64,000 nucleotides of DNA, taken from positions 118,180,264 through 118,244,263 of the forward strand of contig JAVGWX010000003.1 in assembly GCA_036924085.1 (NCBI GenBank), read 5' to 3'. The notes beneath the pieces are model-generated. The model saw only the letters and a list, made by a program, of their open reading frames with translations, did not search any database and had not been told where the DNA came from. Shown piece by piece: positions 32,856 through 43,993 of this stretch. Origin of the DNA: Ariolimax columbianus. Lineage: Eukaryota > Mollusca > Gastropoda > Stylommatophora > Arionidae. A program made the position numbers and the translations under genes. Every line of letters begins with the position of its first letter. Positions within the stretch are counted from its first letter, which is position 1.

Positions 32856-33450
32856 TATATTCTTCTTTTTCATCTTTTCCACTTCTTGCTCCTTCTTCTT
32901 CCACTTCTTCTTCTCTTCTTCTTCTGCTTCTTCTTTGTCTTCTTCTTCTGCTCCTTCTTCTCTTTCTTCTGTGCTCTTTCTTATTCTTCTTGTACTCTAC
33001 CTCTTTTTTCTTCTTATTCTGCTTCTCCTCCACCTGCTCCTCTTCCTCCTTCCTCTTCTGCTTCTCTTTCTTTTTTTCTTTTTCTTTGTAAAATTTTCCT
33101 GCGCCTTATCCCCCTTTTCTTCTTCGTCTGCTCCTTCCTTTCGTTTTCTGCTCTTCCTATTTCTTCTTCTTCTTCTTCTTCTTCTTCTTCTTCTTCTTCT
33201 TCTTCTACTTTTCCTTCTCCCTCTTCTTCTGCTTCTTCTTCTTCATCCCTGTCTTCTTCTTCTTCCTCTTCGTATTCTTATTTTTCATCTTCTTCTTCTC
33301 ATCCTTTTTCTTCATCTTCTGGTCCTTCTTCTCTTCCTACTCGTTCTTCTGCTTCTTATTCTCCTCTTTCTTTGCATTCTTCAGCATCTTCTTATTGTTC
33401 TTCTTTTTCTTTTTCTTCTTTGTTTTTTCTTCTCATATTCCTATCCTTAA
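32856..33450. repeat. 590-bp TTC-rich polypyrimidine tract
   Basis: The tract is mostly TTC triplets with CTT, TTT and TGCTCC interruptions, and a pure core at 33160-33205. It gives false Ser-, Phe- and Leu-rich frames. Other TTC tracts in this window are the complement of (GAA)n LINE or SINE tails, but here I see no LINE or SINE body at its right side, so its source is open. Confidence 0.95.
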
Positions 33451-33544
33451 GAAATCTTTTGCTATTCTCCTGTTATTTCTGTATCATATGGGGCTAATTT
33501 TATAAAAACTTTCTTTCAAATCATAAGACATCGTTACACTAATG

Positions 33545-33830
33545 ACGCTATTGTTCTGTGTTGAAGAACATGTGTTCAGACGGTTTAGCAAGGTGAGTGC
33601 TTTCGAGCTCTGTCCGTCGGGGTGAAATCGTCGTTTGAAACCAGGTCATTCCAGTGGATCGCAAGAATGCGTCTCTGGCCGCGAATGCGGTAGACAACAG
33701 TGCGCTGCTGATAGCTTTGTAGAATAGTCCAGGTTTCAAAACAGTACCTCAGGATGGGGACAACACAGGTTAGGTAAATTCGTATCTTATTTTCAGTGAA
33801 AGCTTCTGCTGGTTCCAGAATTGATGCAGG
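33545..33830 (-). pseudogene. LINE reverse transcriptase thumb remnant
   Basis: Minus-strand translation gives KIRIYLTCVVPILRYCFETW (33720-33790), then YRIRGQRRILAIHWNDLVSND and TDRARKHSP. This is the familiar RTE-type C-terminal thumb pattern (YGCETWTL..LRRILGIRW). No palm motif or tail remains. The next bases, 33831-34045, hold no clear feature. Confidence 0.6.
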
Positions 33831-34049
33831 GCGTTTATAGAGATAACAGCCAGGCGAATCTTCGAATATCTAAGAGTGGCTTCCTGCAATACATTACACG
33901 ACAGAAAGTAAGATGGATCAGACACCACATGGGATTCCAGCCTAGCCAACTATCACTGCAGGCATGCAATGTAATATTTCTGTTTGCAAGACACGAGGCA
34001 GTGCCGGTGAATAGACGGTATTTCAGCATTATAACAGGCTTTAATATCT

Positions 34050-34490
34050 AGGTAGAACATGAGTTTGTTGGTATCATCACGAGAGCAGAAGAATGGTTAG
34101 AACATGTTCCATAGTTCTATTGGTATCACAAGAGGAGCAGAGTGGCTAGAACATGTTCTATAGTTCAATTGGTATCACCAGAGGAAGTGTTAGGTTAAAA
34201 CATGTTCTAAAGTTCTGTTGGTATCACTAGAAATGAAATGAGGCTAGAACATGTTCTATAGTTCTATTGGTATCAAAAGAGGTGGAGAGTGGTTAGAACA
34301 TGTTCTATAGTTCTGTTGGTATTGCAAGAGAAGGAGAGTGGTTAGAACATGTTCTATAGTTCTTTTGGTATCACCAAAAGTGAAATAAGGATAGAACATG
34401 TTATATAGTTCTATTGGTATCACCAGAGGAAGAGAGTGGTTATAATATGTTCTATATTTCTTTTGGTATTGCGACAAGAAGAGAGTGGCA
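34050..34490. repeat. 49-bp repeat, about 9 units, each with a palindrome
   Basis: The unit carries the perfect palindrome AGAACATGTTCT and then ATAGTTCTATTGGTATCACC. The palindrome starts at 34100, 34149, 34198, 34247, 34296, 34345, 34394 and 34443, a spacing of exactly 49 bp. The last two and the third are slightly altered. Confidence 0.9.
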
Positions 34491-34589
34491 TCTGATAAGA
34501 GATAAATTATATGGCGATATTGACGACGACAAAAGTATGAGACAAAACGCTCGACTATTTGAGAAACAGATGTATGAGTAAAGTGTCTT

Positions 34590-34795
34590 GAGTTGAAGAG
34601 GGGTAGAGTGCTCGCCTCTTACAGAAAAGGTATCGGGTTGGATTCCCATTATATACACTATCAAGTCTGTTCAGCAGTAAATGGACCATGTTTACTATTA
34701 AGGAAGGAAACGTAGTGTGAGAGAAAACTGGCCACCTCCCTAACACAACCTCTAACACTTCATCCCCGACAGTACGATCTGTTAAGTGACTAACT
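34590..34795 (+). mobile_element. SINE-C copy, tRNA-like head
   Basis: It begins with a box A-like GGGTAGAGTGCTCGCC and a box B-like GGGTTGGATTCCC 42 bp later. It continues with CTGTTCAGCAGTAAATGG and CTTCATCCCCGACAGTACGA, shared with 1070-1325 and in part with 45830-46030. The head resembles a tRNA but is not a functional gene. Confidence 0.5.
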
Positions 34796-34865
34796 TCTTT
34801 TTACATTTTTATTTGAAATTGTACGACGAAGACCACGAGTTAAAATATCGAGGAAGGGTTATTCA

Positions 34866-35235
34866 TCATCATGTAGCATGTCCTTTATAGAACGTCGCTC
34901 CCATCACAGTCTGTCTGAAAGAAACTCTCTCCCTTGCCAAAACTCCAGCCTCCGCCACAGTCATACCCAGGCATTCCTGGAAATCTTGGTACCATCGTCT
35001 TCTTGGTATACCCTGCCTCTTTTGCCTTGCACCATACCTTCCATCACTGTTCTCACAAGACCGTTGTATCTCTTAATGTGACGAAAGTATTTACATTTTC
35101 TGGTCATAATGGATTTGATAAACCAGTTATCCTCTATGCTCAACTCTTGCCGAATGTCTACATTTGTCCTTTTCTCCGTCCAGGGTATTCTGAGGATCTT
35201 TTTGTAACATTTTGACACGAGGGATTCGATTCTAT
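34866..35235 (-). mobile_element. RTE-type LINE, 3' stub
   Basis: The minus strand encodes the C-terminus of the LINE at 53061-55915: SKCYKKILRIPWTEKRTNVD, ELSIEDNWFIKSIM, KCKYFRHIKRYNGL. It ends with GACATGCTACATGATGATGA, the shared 3' end and tail. Everything upstream of the thumb is missing, as expected from incomplete reverse transcription. Confidence 0.85.
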
Positions 35236-35334
35236 GGGGAAGGGTTATGAGAAATGTAAAATGGCCGCCATCATATGTGCTTAGTTCCCTACATTTCTGA
35301 ACGTGTCTACGACTGACCACGATCTCTATAGTTC

Positions 35335-35412
35335 CCGCGGCGGCTACTTCCCATGTTACTACTCATGTAACTACCCATGTTACTACTTATGTTACTACCC
35401 ATGTTACTATGA
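35335..35412. repeat. Short tandem repeat of CCATGTTACTA
   Basis: Five degenerate units of about 15 bp (CCCATGTTACTACTTATGTT). The stretch 35413-36420 holds no recognisable gene. A minus-strand frame at 36138-36374 starts MAGCRSFLHIP but I do not recognise it. Confidence 0.7.
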
Positions 35413-36427
35413 CTGTCAGACATCCATTTACAGAAAGAAACGGTAATTTTAGGAAAATAACCAGCGACATGCCCGAAGGCAGAAAACTGACCCGACGTGA
35501 TTGGAATCTGGTACGTTGAGTTTGTAAACGAAGATCACAATTACTTGGCCACAGGAGGTCTTACAAATAAGTCCACTTACAGAGTAAATACGGTAAAAAC
35601 CGCTGCATGAGTTTCTGTAGGTAGTAGAGGATGTGCAAGAACAGATTATTTCTTTAGTTTTCCAGCAGACGGCGTCAGGGCGTACCCTGGAAGCGTTCAT
35701 CGTTTGCTTGCTATCGAACGTTTTCTTTTGTAGAAACTAAATTGTTACTGGATAACGTTGACACACGAAATGAGAGCAAACTTTGGCAGTTGGTTGTGAT
35801 CTAGTCATGGCCAGCTTAAGCGAAGCTTGGAACTATATTCGAGTGTATTAATGTGAGTATGAATGAAAAGATTATTATATAGGTTAGGGCAACAGATGTT
35901 GCAGGAGGCCGTTCTTGTTATATAATACAGCCTACTGCGATATGTTTAGTCATTTTATTGCATAAATACGGTGAAAAAGTGAGTGGTAAAAAAAATACTA
36001 GAGCAGGTCAGTAAATGTGTCACAAATGGCTCTTTGAACGAAATAATTAGAAACGAGCTTGGAAACCATTTCACTGGCATTGTCCAGTGGGAAGGAAGAC
36101 TAACGTCTGGTCAGAGAAAATATACTGATCAGACATGTTAGTCAGGCTCAGGCAAAACATACTGGACAATACCCTCACCTTGGTTTCCTCGTAACCAATC
36201 ATGAAAACGGGCTGTTTTCATGGCAGCCTGGCTCGCAAAGTGAGGGATCGACGTGATCCCTCTAGTAGTGAATGACACGCAGATGAAGCCAAGCATAGCA
36301 CAACCGCATGGATGACCCCTGGCTACCTTCATCAGCACGCTCGGGATGTGAAGAAAGCTACGACAACCCGCCATTAACGTTCTTTTTAGGGCGCATCAAA
36401 GAGTAAACATACTCATTGTGGGCATTC

Positions 36428-36453
36428 AACAACAACAACAACAACAACAACAA
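36428..36453. repeat. (CAA)n microsatellite
   Basis: About nine CAA triplets. Bases 36454-37360 hold nothing I recognise. Confidence 0.95.
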
Positions 36454-37361
36454 CATTGTCCATTAACTCTCAGTATAACCAACATTGATACATTTCTCCC
36501 ATCTCCTTATCAGTGCAGCAACACATGTAGCATATACCGTCAATCTTTTGGTCTGCTTTATCGGTTACATTTACATTTTATTTGTAACCTCTTCGATGAT
36601 GATTTCTGCAGTAGACTAAGCCATGCGAATACCCTATTGCAGTTACATGGAGAAAAAAAACATGAACAAAAATTGTAACAGTTGATTAAGGTTGAGTTTA
36701 ATCAACATTTGAAAATGGGTATGGTCATACCGCACAGAGACACAAAACCTACGTTACGACCAATAATCCTTCATCAGGGACAACAATACTGAACTAACAA
36801 ATCAACATATAAGGACAAAAATGGTCAACTTATCTGATAGTAGACTCAGTCTGTATAAGCCACCGGTTGGGCCAGATGCTTGACTGGAAATCTTACTGAA
36901 TATTGCAGTTACAACAATGTAAATCGTTACTCGCCTATTAACTCGAATTATGTTCTCTACCAACAAAACATTTGCATCTATTTGCAATTTGAACAGGACT
37001 ACTAGGTCATCAGCTTTCATCAGCAATTTTTAAGTGTCTTTAAGAATATTTATCGACCCACTTACGCAGCTATGCATCTCTTTACCCGACAAACACTACT
37101 GATCCTAAACAGGAAGCCTTTCCTTATGAATATCCTTTGCAGCAAGTGCCTCATGAAACGCAAAACAGCGCGCTGTTCTTTGATTGTACACTCTGTGATC
37201 ACGAACTCTATTTTATAAAAATTCTGTGCACGTGCATGCGAAAACTAGCGTCTTTTACCTAAAATAATCACACAGTTGGATGTTGCTACAAGCTTATGAC
37301 CATTAGAAACTACCAACTACTTGTTTCAGCCGATTTGTGGCCTACTTATTGACTTATTCTC

Positions 37362-37362
37362 A

Positions 37363-37411
<49 letters not shown>

Positions 37412-37413
37412 TT
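37362..37413. repeat. (TG)n/(TA)n microsatellite
   Basis: About 38 bp of TG followed by TATATATATTTATATGTATA. A second TA run of 24 bp lies at 37714-37738, inside the LINE remnant. Confidence 0.95.
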
Positions 37414-37559
37414 ATATGTATATAACAATTTTCTTTGTCTCTTCAACAAACAAACAAAATTATTAAAAAAAATTAATTTCAATTACATTTCATCAAATAG
37501 TTATAGAGCTACCAGCCCTGCCATTCAAGTAGTTTCAACAAGAAATGTTTAAAAAATCT

Positions 37560-37707
37560 TCTGACATTGTACTCATCACTGATTCAAGATTAGCGCTACA
37601 GGTTCTTGAAATATACCTACAAACAACAAAGAAGCTATGAAGTTGGCTATTACAATTAACCAAGGACTGGCATTGCACAACACCAAAGTCACCCTCCCGT
37701 GGATTCC

Positions 37708-37744
<37 letters not shown>

Positions 37745-38902
37745 TATGAGAATGTGAAAGGAGACACACTAGCAAAATTAGAAGGAGCTGTACGGAAGTG
37801 TACAGAGCCTTGAGTCAACTACCGCCTTCGTTAGAGTCATTGCAGTTGAGGTCTGAAGACGAATGAGGAAAAAGGAAAATAAACACACCAGCCAACATGC
37901 AAATGGCAAAGTATATGCTTCAAAACAAACTTTAAAGAGGGATGGCTGAACCAACAGACAGAAGGGTCTTCTGGCGCAATATATATAAGAAATGACACAC
38001 GTAAACAGGAAAGACAACAAGCTGCGACTCAAGGAACATAGCATAATCTTCCAACTTTGGACAGATCACTTCAGACTTGTGAAATAGTTAAAAATCTAAC
38101 TGCAGCAACTGCACCTATCAACATGAAACAGTGCAACATGCGCTGGTCGCTTGACCAGGCCTCTCCACTGAAAGAAAACAGCTACTGTCGATCACCCAGA
38201 TCTCTCCACTGAAAGAAAACAGCTACTGTCGATCACCCAGATCTCTCCACTGAAAGAAAACAGTTACTGTCGATCACCCAGATATCTCCACTGAAAGAAA
38301 ACAGCTACTGTCGATCACCCAGATCTCTCCACTGAAAGAAAACAGCTACTGTCGATCACCCAGATCTCTCCACTGAAAGAAAACAGCTACTGTCGATCAC
38401 CCAGATCTCTCCACTGAAAGAAAACAGCTACTGTCGATCACCCAGATCTCTCCACTGAAAGAAAACAGCTACTGTCGATCACCCAGATCTCTTCACTGAA
38501 AGAAAACAGCTACTGTCGATCACCCAGATCTCTCCACTGAAAGAAAACAGCTACTGTCGATCACCCAGATCTCTCCACTGAAAGAAAACAGCTACTGTCG
38601 ATCACCCAGGCCTCTCCACTGAAAGAAAACAGCTACTGTCGATCACCCAGGCCTCTCAACTGAAAGACAACAGCTACCGTCGATCACCCAGGCCTCTCCA
38701 CTGAAAGAAAACAGCCACTGTCGATCACCCAGGCCTCTCCACTGAAAGAAAAAAGATACTGTCGATCAACCCGACAATCTTTAACACTTTTTACGGATCC
38801 ACTCACCAGCTTGAAACACTGCACTTTCTACAACGTGGCATTGATTACGAAAGAGCAAACAACTCTGCAGATATAATTAATCAATTTAACAACCGTAGTT
38901 AA
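37560..38902 (+). pseudogene. Old I/Jockey-group LINE: RNase H to C-terminus, carrying an array
   Basis: Plus-strand pieces match the LINE at 16780-20465: SDIVLITDSRLALQVLE (third RNase H motif, 37562-37612), LPWIPGH interrupted by a TA microsatellite, VKGDTLAKLEGAVRKCTEP (37755-37810), LRLKEHSIIFQLWTDHFRL (38028-38080) and a knuckle-like CTYQHETVQHALVACPG (38115-38155). A 41-bp array then intervenes. After it the C-terminus resumes as STERKKILSINPTIFNTFYG and ends at a stop at 38900-38902. Confidence 0.7.
38150..38772 (+). repeat. 41-bp minisatellite, about 15 units, inside a LINE C-terminus
   Basis: The unit is CTCTCCACTGAAAGAAAACA followed by GCTACTGTCGATCACCCAGAT. The first unit follows CGCTTGACCAGGC and the last runs into CAACCCGACAATCTTTAACA. 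The single-unit reading, PGLSTERKKILSINPT, aligns with the C-terminal region of the related LINE (CPTYEDQREQMWPSPV). The array is therefore an expansion of that segment. The middle units are nearly identical. Confidence 0.85.
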
Positions 38903-39528
38903 GTCTTTGTCACAAACTGTGTCACGGCCAGATCAACGTGGTAACCCCTTGACTTAATTAATGCACGTAAAACTTGACTTACTTCATGCCTCTTAATTTA
39001 ACCTGTCAGGTCATATATTCTCATTTATCACTTATCGAGCAAGGCGATCATATTGGATTCGACACAGTATCGTAGTATCTGCTATCTAATTACCGGCCCC
39101 GGAAGAGGAGCAAAGAATAGTAACGCTGTAACATGGCACGCTTGACGTTGGAGGACACTAAGTAGAGTTTCGCAAGAGGCCGGCTATGTGAAACCATGTG
39201 GCAGATGGGCTTCAATAGATATGGGCGGGTAAATGTTTGATGAGTTGACATGTATTTGTTGAAGATCTATACTCAACACGGAACTGAAAAGATATCGATT
39301 GATTGATTTACTGATTGATTATGGAACCGGCACCCAAGTCGTACCAGAAGATTAAACGAATATCACCACGGTGACCTTCCATACATGTCGTAATATATAA
39401 CTAAAGAACGTTGTGTTTGGTGATAGCAATCTCATCAGGTATAAAAACAGCATTACCATTACAATAAGCCACTGAAAAAACGCAGATACAGGTTTCTATA
39501 GCTACCAGCTGCAGTTAAAACCGAATCT
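38903..39528. other. No recognisable feature
   Basis: Sequence without long open frames or recognisable repeats, with only a short ATTGATTGATT repeat near 39297-39320. Confidence 0.5.
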
Positions 39529-39705
39529 TCACATTGGAGCCACAAAGTGAGACCAAATGCTTGAAAAAGTGCTTCTTTTAAAAGGACCTGTAACAATGGT
39601 GGCCTATACTTCACATTCGAGCCACAAAGTGAGAGAAAATGCTTGAAAAGGTGCTTCTTTTAAAAGGACCTGTAACAGTGGTGGCCTATACTTCACATTA
39701 TAGAG
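39529..39705. repeat. Tandem duplication of an 82-bp segment
   Basis: CTTCACATTGGAGCCACAAA to GTGGCCTATA is repeated as CTTCACATTCGAGCCACAAA to GTGGCCTATA, followed by a partial third start CTTCACATTATAGA. It is nearly identical, so it is recent. Confidence 0.85.
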
Positions 39706-40009
39706 GAAAGCTGGACAATGATCAACAGAAACCCTTCGTTATGTAAATAGGATTGGGCTTTATATTGTCCCATGCCGACATTAGAATCTGAGTTTTAGAG
39801 CACCTGTCTCTTGTGCTGAAGAACTGTGTTTATTCCTAGATGACGCGACTTTCCAGTTCTTACCTCTCCCGTCACACCAGTTGTTTAACGTGAAACATAA
39901 GTCTAACACTGCATTTAATCCCCATAACCAGTTTCTAAGAAAATATAGTTCCAGTCATTTGTTGTGCGGTTTTATAGCAAAGGTTTTTACATGGTGATGT
40001 TTGGAACTA

Positions 40010-40198
40010 TATTCACAATGTCGTGTCCTCATAGCTTCTCCACAGATTAAAGTTTTTTGCATTCTGTAATGACACTATCAAAATGAATTGCGGCTTTATC
40101 TAATAAAGCACACTTTTGAAGAGCAGTGTGCAGCTTGTTCCTTCTTCTTCTTTGTGTTTTTCTTCTTCTTTCTCTTCTTCTTCTTCTTCTTCTTCTTT
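40010..40198. repeat. Direct repeat segment, copy 1, ending in (TTC)n
   Basis: AATGTCGTGTCCTCATAGCT, TTAAAGTTTTTTGCATTCTG and GCACACTTTTGAAGAGCAGT match 41445-41575 in the same order and orientation over about 130 bp. Both copies run into a TTC tract (here 40138-40198). Confidence 0.85.
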
Positions 40199-40245
40199 AG
40201 TCGGCTCCTACGACATGCATGGATAGAAATAGTGGACATTTTATG
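40199..40245 (+). mobile_element. Fragment with a shared SINE-like 3' domain
   Basis: AGTCGGCTCCTACGACATGC directly follows the TTC tract and resembles the segments at 5755 and 60786. Only this core is alignable. Confidence 0.35.
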
Positions 40246-40329
40246 TTTGACACTGGAACTCTCTAGTATATATAAATGGTAATTTGACTATCTGTTTGGA
40301 GAAGGGGAAAGCCACAATGATGGCCATTT

Positions 40330-40530
40330 GTCACGTCATCTCGTAAACAAGGTTAAAGGCGAGGGCTCAACTTCTTGCCACGGGTCTCCACATATGGCTC
40401 AGTCTCGCTCCACAGAATGGTATGTCGCCTGCCGAGAGCATCGCATAAAACACGAACTATGTAGCTCAATCGATGAATCCAGGGATCTCCGTAGCTCAAG
40501 TAATGAAGCCAGTGATCTCCGTAGCTAATT
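40330..40530 (-). mobile_element. Dispersed element D, second copy
   Basis: On the minus strand it carries GAGCTACATAGTTCGTGTTT, GCGATGCTCTCGGCAGGCGA, TTCTGTGGAGCGAGACTGAG and CCCTCGCCTTTAACCTTG, matching 31230-31640. The 55-bp module occurs once. Instead a 30-bp module (GAGCTACGGAGATC) is repeated. The stretch 40531-41444 shows no gene. Confidence 0.75.
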
Positions 40531-41444
40531 AGTGATAGCCGTTTCTCTGCTTAGCGGGCTAGGCTCGGTTAGCACTGCGTTGTTGGATCTTGTGCTGGTC
40601 CCATCTCAGTTTCCAATAGGTTCTGTGTCGTGCACGGGTTGTCCAGTGGGTGGCTAGCGTATTCGCATTAGTGTCGCAAGTATTGTGCAGCTCGAGTGAA
40701 TCTTGCCCTCTAGTGAGGGGTCGGTTTTCCAAGAGGCCTCTTGCATTTATATATAGATACTGAGATGTGCACTCGCACCCAGTGTTTCCAGATTTCGGAA
40801 CGAGCCAAGTAAAATTCGCCTTTCACGGTAAGATACAAGACCTAACTATAATTTAAATCAATCAAATTGTAGTTGAAGTACTCCGCCACACGCTGTTTAG
40901 GATTCAGAATTATATTTTTTAAAATAACGGTATAATTTGACATTAAGCCTCCTCCAATCCCCACTCCAAGAGAACCCAACTCCCGTTTTGAAAGCGTTTT
41001 TATTAACAGTTTAAACCTTAAACTGAATTGATCTATTTTCTACTCCATGTTAATCTATAGCACAATCTGCACCCTTCAATTTTTTGCATTACATTGATGA
41101 CTGCCCACGTACACCCCTACCACATGCCTTTCTATCACACGCCAATGATTTGCACACTGAGGATTCCCAAAAGGACGGATTAAAAGCATTACCATATATC
41201 AACTAAAGCCTATAAATCACACATCGATGGCGTCACGATCAAATTTCCTTTGTTTGAAATGTAGAACTGATGCGTAGATCTAGGTTCTTGGTTACATTAC
41301 TATTTTGTCAGACGCCAGTAGCAAAACATTTAATTCTATATACGCGACGTCTTCACCTTCCAATAGACAATCTTTGCTATCGTGTTTCCAGATTTCAGGT
41401 TTCTGTTTCGCTAAGTGGGAAATACGAGGGGAAATTAGAACTAA

Positions 41445-41800
41445 AAATGTCGTGTCCTCACAGCTTCTCCACAGATTAAAGTTTTTTGCATTTTGTAATT
41501 ACACTATCAACATGAATTGTGGCTTTGTCTAATACAGCGCACTTTTTAAAAGCAGTGTTTAGCTTGTCCCTTCGTCTTCTTCTCTTCTTCTTGAACTCCT
41601 TCTTTTTGTTGTTGTTGTTGTTGTTCTTCTTCATCTTCTTCTTCTTCTTCTTCTTCTTCTTCTTCTTCTTCTTCTTCTACTTCTACTTCTTCTTCTTCTT
41701 CTTCTTCTTCTTTCTCTGCTTCTTCTTCTTCTACTTCTTCTTCTTCAACTTCTTCTTCGTTCTACTTCTTCTTTTCTTCTTCTTCGCATTCTTTCAGAAG
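41445..41800. repeat. Direct repeat segment, copy 2, followed by a long TTC tract
   Basis: Bases 41445-41575 repeat 40010-40140. A TTC tract of about 220 bp follows (41576-41800), with a GTTGTTGTT patch. This tract adjoins the 3' end of the minus-strand LINE at 41800-43450, so it is best read as that element's expanded (GAA)n tail. Confidence 0.85.
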
Positions 41801-43450
41801 ATATCTTGAATAAATCTGAAGAAAGCAGGGGTCAGCCTGAGTTACTGTTAGCGCCAGGAATGTCGCTGATGATGGTCATTCGTGTTTTCTGTGTCCCTCG
41901 TGTGTTGGCTACTTTTGTAGTAGATGTTCAGCATTCATTATATAATTACAGGAGACACATACATCGGTATTTCTTATCTGTAGTATTTTAAAATAATGGT
42001 CGTTATAGTTGAAAGGTAAGGCGCTTACATAGCAGGAATCATATTAAAGCGTCAAACGTTGGTGTGTCCGAATTTCGCAAAATTTAAAGCGTTCCCTGAT
42101 CATAAATGCCGTGAGACCGGCACCTAGTACTATTGGAGATGGACAATAAAGTCAGAGAGGTCCTGTAAACACGCTTTGGAAGTTAAAAAACACTTCGCAG
42201 TCGACGTTTGAAAATAGCATACTGTTGCCGCTTACCGGTAAAAAATACTCTAAGTAACGAAATTCCTACCAAATCGTGTCTGCATGATGGCCACAAGAAG
42301 GTGGCTTCTTCATCGTGCAAATACTCACTCTGGTGATTTACACACTCGACTGCAAGTATATACAATAACGTATACACCGCCACGGTAGAAGAGGAGTGAG
42401 CTAGAAATGTGCGAATTTTAATTTTTCACATGAATGCTCTGCTTCCCTGTTGTTCCGGTATCTACACCTGGTAAAATTCTATATCAAGTTGATGTAGCTT
42501 TCCACCTTCTCTTTGATAGTCCTTTTTATTGTAAATTTCAAAGCATCTGCATCTGCTCTGAAGTAACTTTAAAATGTTTATATTGCCATGAAAAGTTTTC
42601 TTTGTGAATTGTTGTTTTGCCTCAGGAAGAATCATCTACCTCCGTTCTCTTTTTCATTTGTTCTTGATCCATCTGTATCTTCATGGATCCATCTGTTCCT
42701 TGGGTCGTGTTTCTTTATTTGTTTTACATTGTTGACTCTTCTTTCACTTGATGTCCGGCTGTTCTTCTACTCAATGAGAGTAATAACTTTTATTAGATCT
42801 GAGTAGCGCAGTTTTTAATCCAGTGGAAAGCATGTTACTATCTGGTATATTGAGTTGTGTACTGAGTTTTTCCACCTTGTTGATGAGCCTTACTGTCCAT
42901 TCTGCCCTCTACTGGCTGCATGTGTATTGTATTTTGTAGTTTTCCAGATGGTATGATCCACATGCGCCATACTATTTCTTAGTTTGGACTCGATTATGTT
43001 GTAAAAGTTTCACATTCTGCTTTGCCGTATTCAAGCCTGGTCTCATACATCCATTGTACAGCGTCTTTACTAATACTCTTTCATCTGCTTCCCATGTTTT
43101 GCTAACAAGGTTTTTTTTAATGTTTTGCATTATTTGCATTGAGTGCATCTGGTTTCTCTCTCTCTGTCTGTGTTTTTCACATCAGATGCCGATCAAAGGT
43201 AATATCTAAATAATGTTGGGTTTCATCCTGTTGCAGATATTTACATTTAACCTTAATTTTGAGCTCTGTTGTTGACTTAGGAAATAGATTACATATGTTG
43301 TTTTATCCTCAGTTATCTTAATTAACAATGCCCTGGTCCACTCCACCAAAGATGTTAGCGCATACTGGCTGCGGGGATGTTTTGTTGAGAGATTCACAAA
43401 TCTACTTCATATGCCAAAACAGGGCTGAGTGCACTTCGTTGAATACTCTC
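41800..43450 (-). pseudogene. Old I/Jockey-group LINE copy, diverged
   Basis: The 3' end at 41800-41970 matches the end of the copy at 26398-26600 (TCAGCCTGAG, GATGTTCAGCATTCATTATA). Near 42540-42590, GCATCTGCATCTGCTCTGAA corresponds to the RNase H FRAEADA motif. At 43206-43397 the minus strand gives ALTSLVEWTRALLIKITEDK and TTYVIYFLSQQ, aligning with ALTSLEEWANSWLVKINEEK of the young copy. The palm motifs and endonuclease are absent, and stops are frequent. Confidence 0.65.
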
Positions 43451-43649
43451 TGCTATGAAAGACACGGTATAAAAATTATTTAAATATCCGAATCCAGAAC
43501 GTCTAAGTAGCACTGTAATAGAACGCTCGTATCTCTCACAGTAAAAACCCTCCATTTGACCGATATGTAAATAAGCACTTGGCTTACTGTTAATGAAAGA
43601 ACTGTGGAAATGAAGTAACCTGCCCACACTAGGTTAAAAAACAACACAA
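43451..43649. other. No recognisable feature
   Basis: Spacer between the old LINE copy and the 43-bp array. Confidence 0.4.
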
Positions 43650-43993
43650 CTGAGGTCTTGTAAAATCAAGTCTCCTACATTTGATCTTAGACAGACGTGT
43701 CTACTATAAAATTATCGCAACCTTTAATCTCAGACAGACGTGTCTGCTATAGAATTATCGTAACCTTTAATCTGACAGACGTGTCTGCTATAGAATTATC
43801 GCAACCTTTAATCTCAGACAGACGTGTCTGCTAAAGAATTATCGAAACCTTTAATCTCAGACAGACGTGTCTGCTATAGAATTTTCGTAACCTTTAATCT
43901 CAGACAGACGTGTCTGCTATAGAATTATCGCAACCTTTAATCTCAGACAGACGTGTCTGCTATAGAATTATCGAAACCTTTAATCTCGGACAG
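43650..43993. repeat. 43-bp minisatellite, left arm (about 8 units)
   Basis: The unit is AATCTCAGACAGACGTGTCT followed by GCTATAGAATTATCGCAACC and TTT. It contains the palindrome AGACGTGTCT with one central mismatch. It is interrupted by a LINE fragment and resumes at 44451. Confidence 0.9.

Noticed and set aside
32742..33497. Serine-rich or leucine/phenylalanine-rich membrane-like proteins
   Set aside because: Translation of a TTC tract. The hydrophobic runs are low-complexity sequence, not membrane segments.
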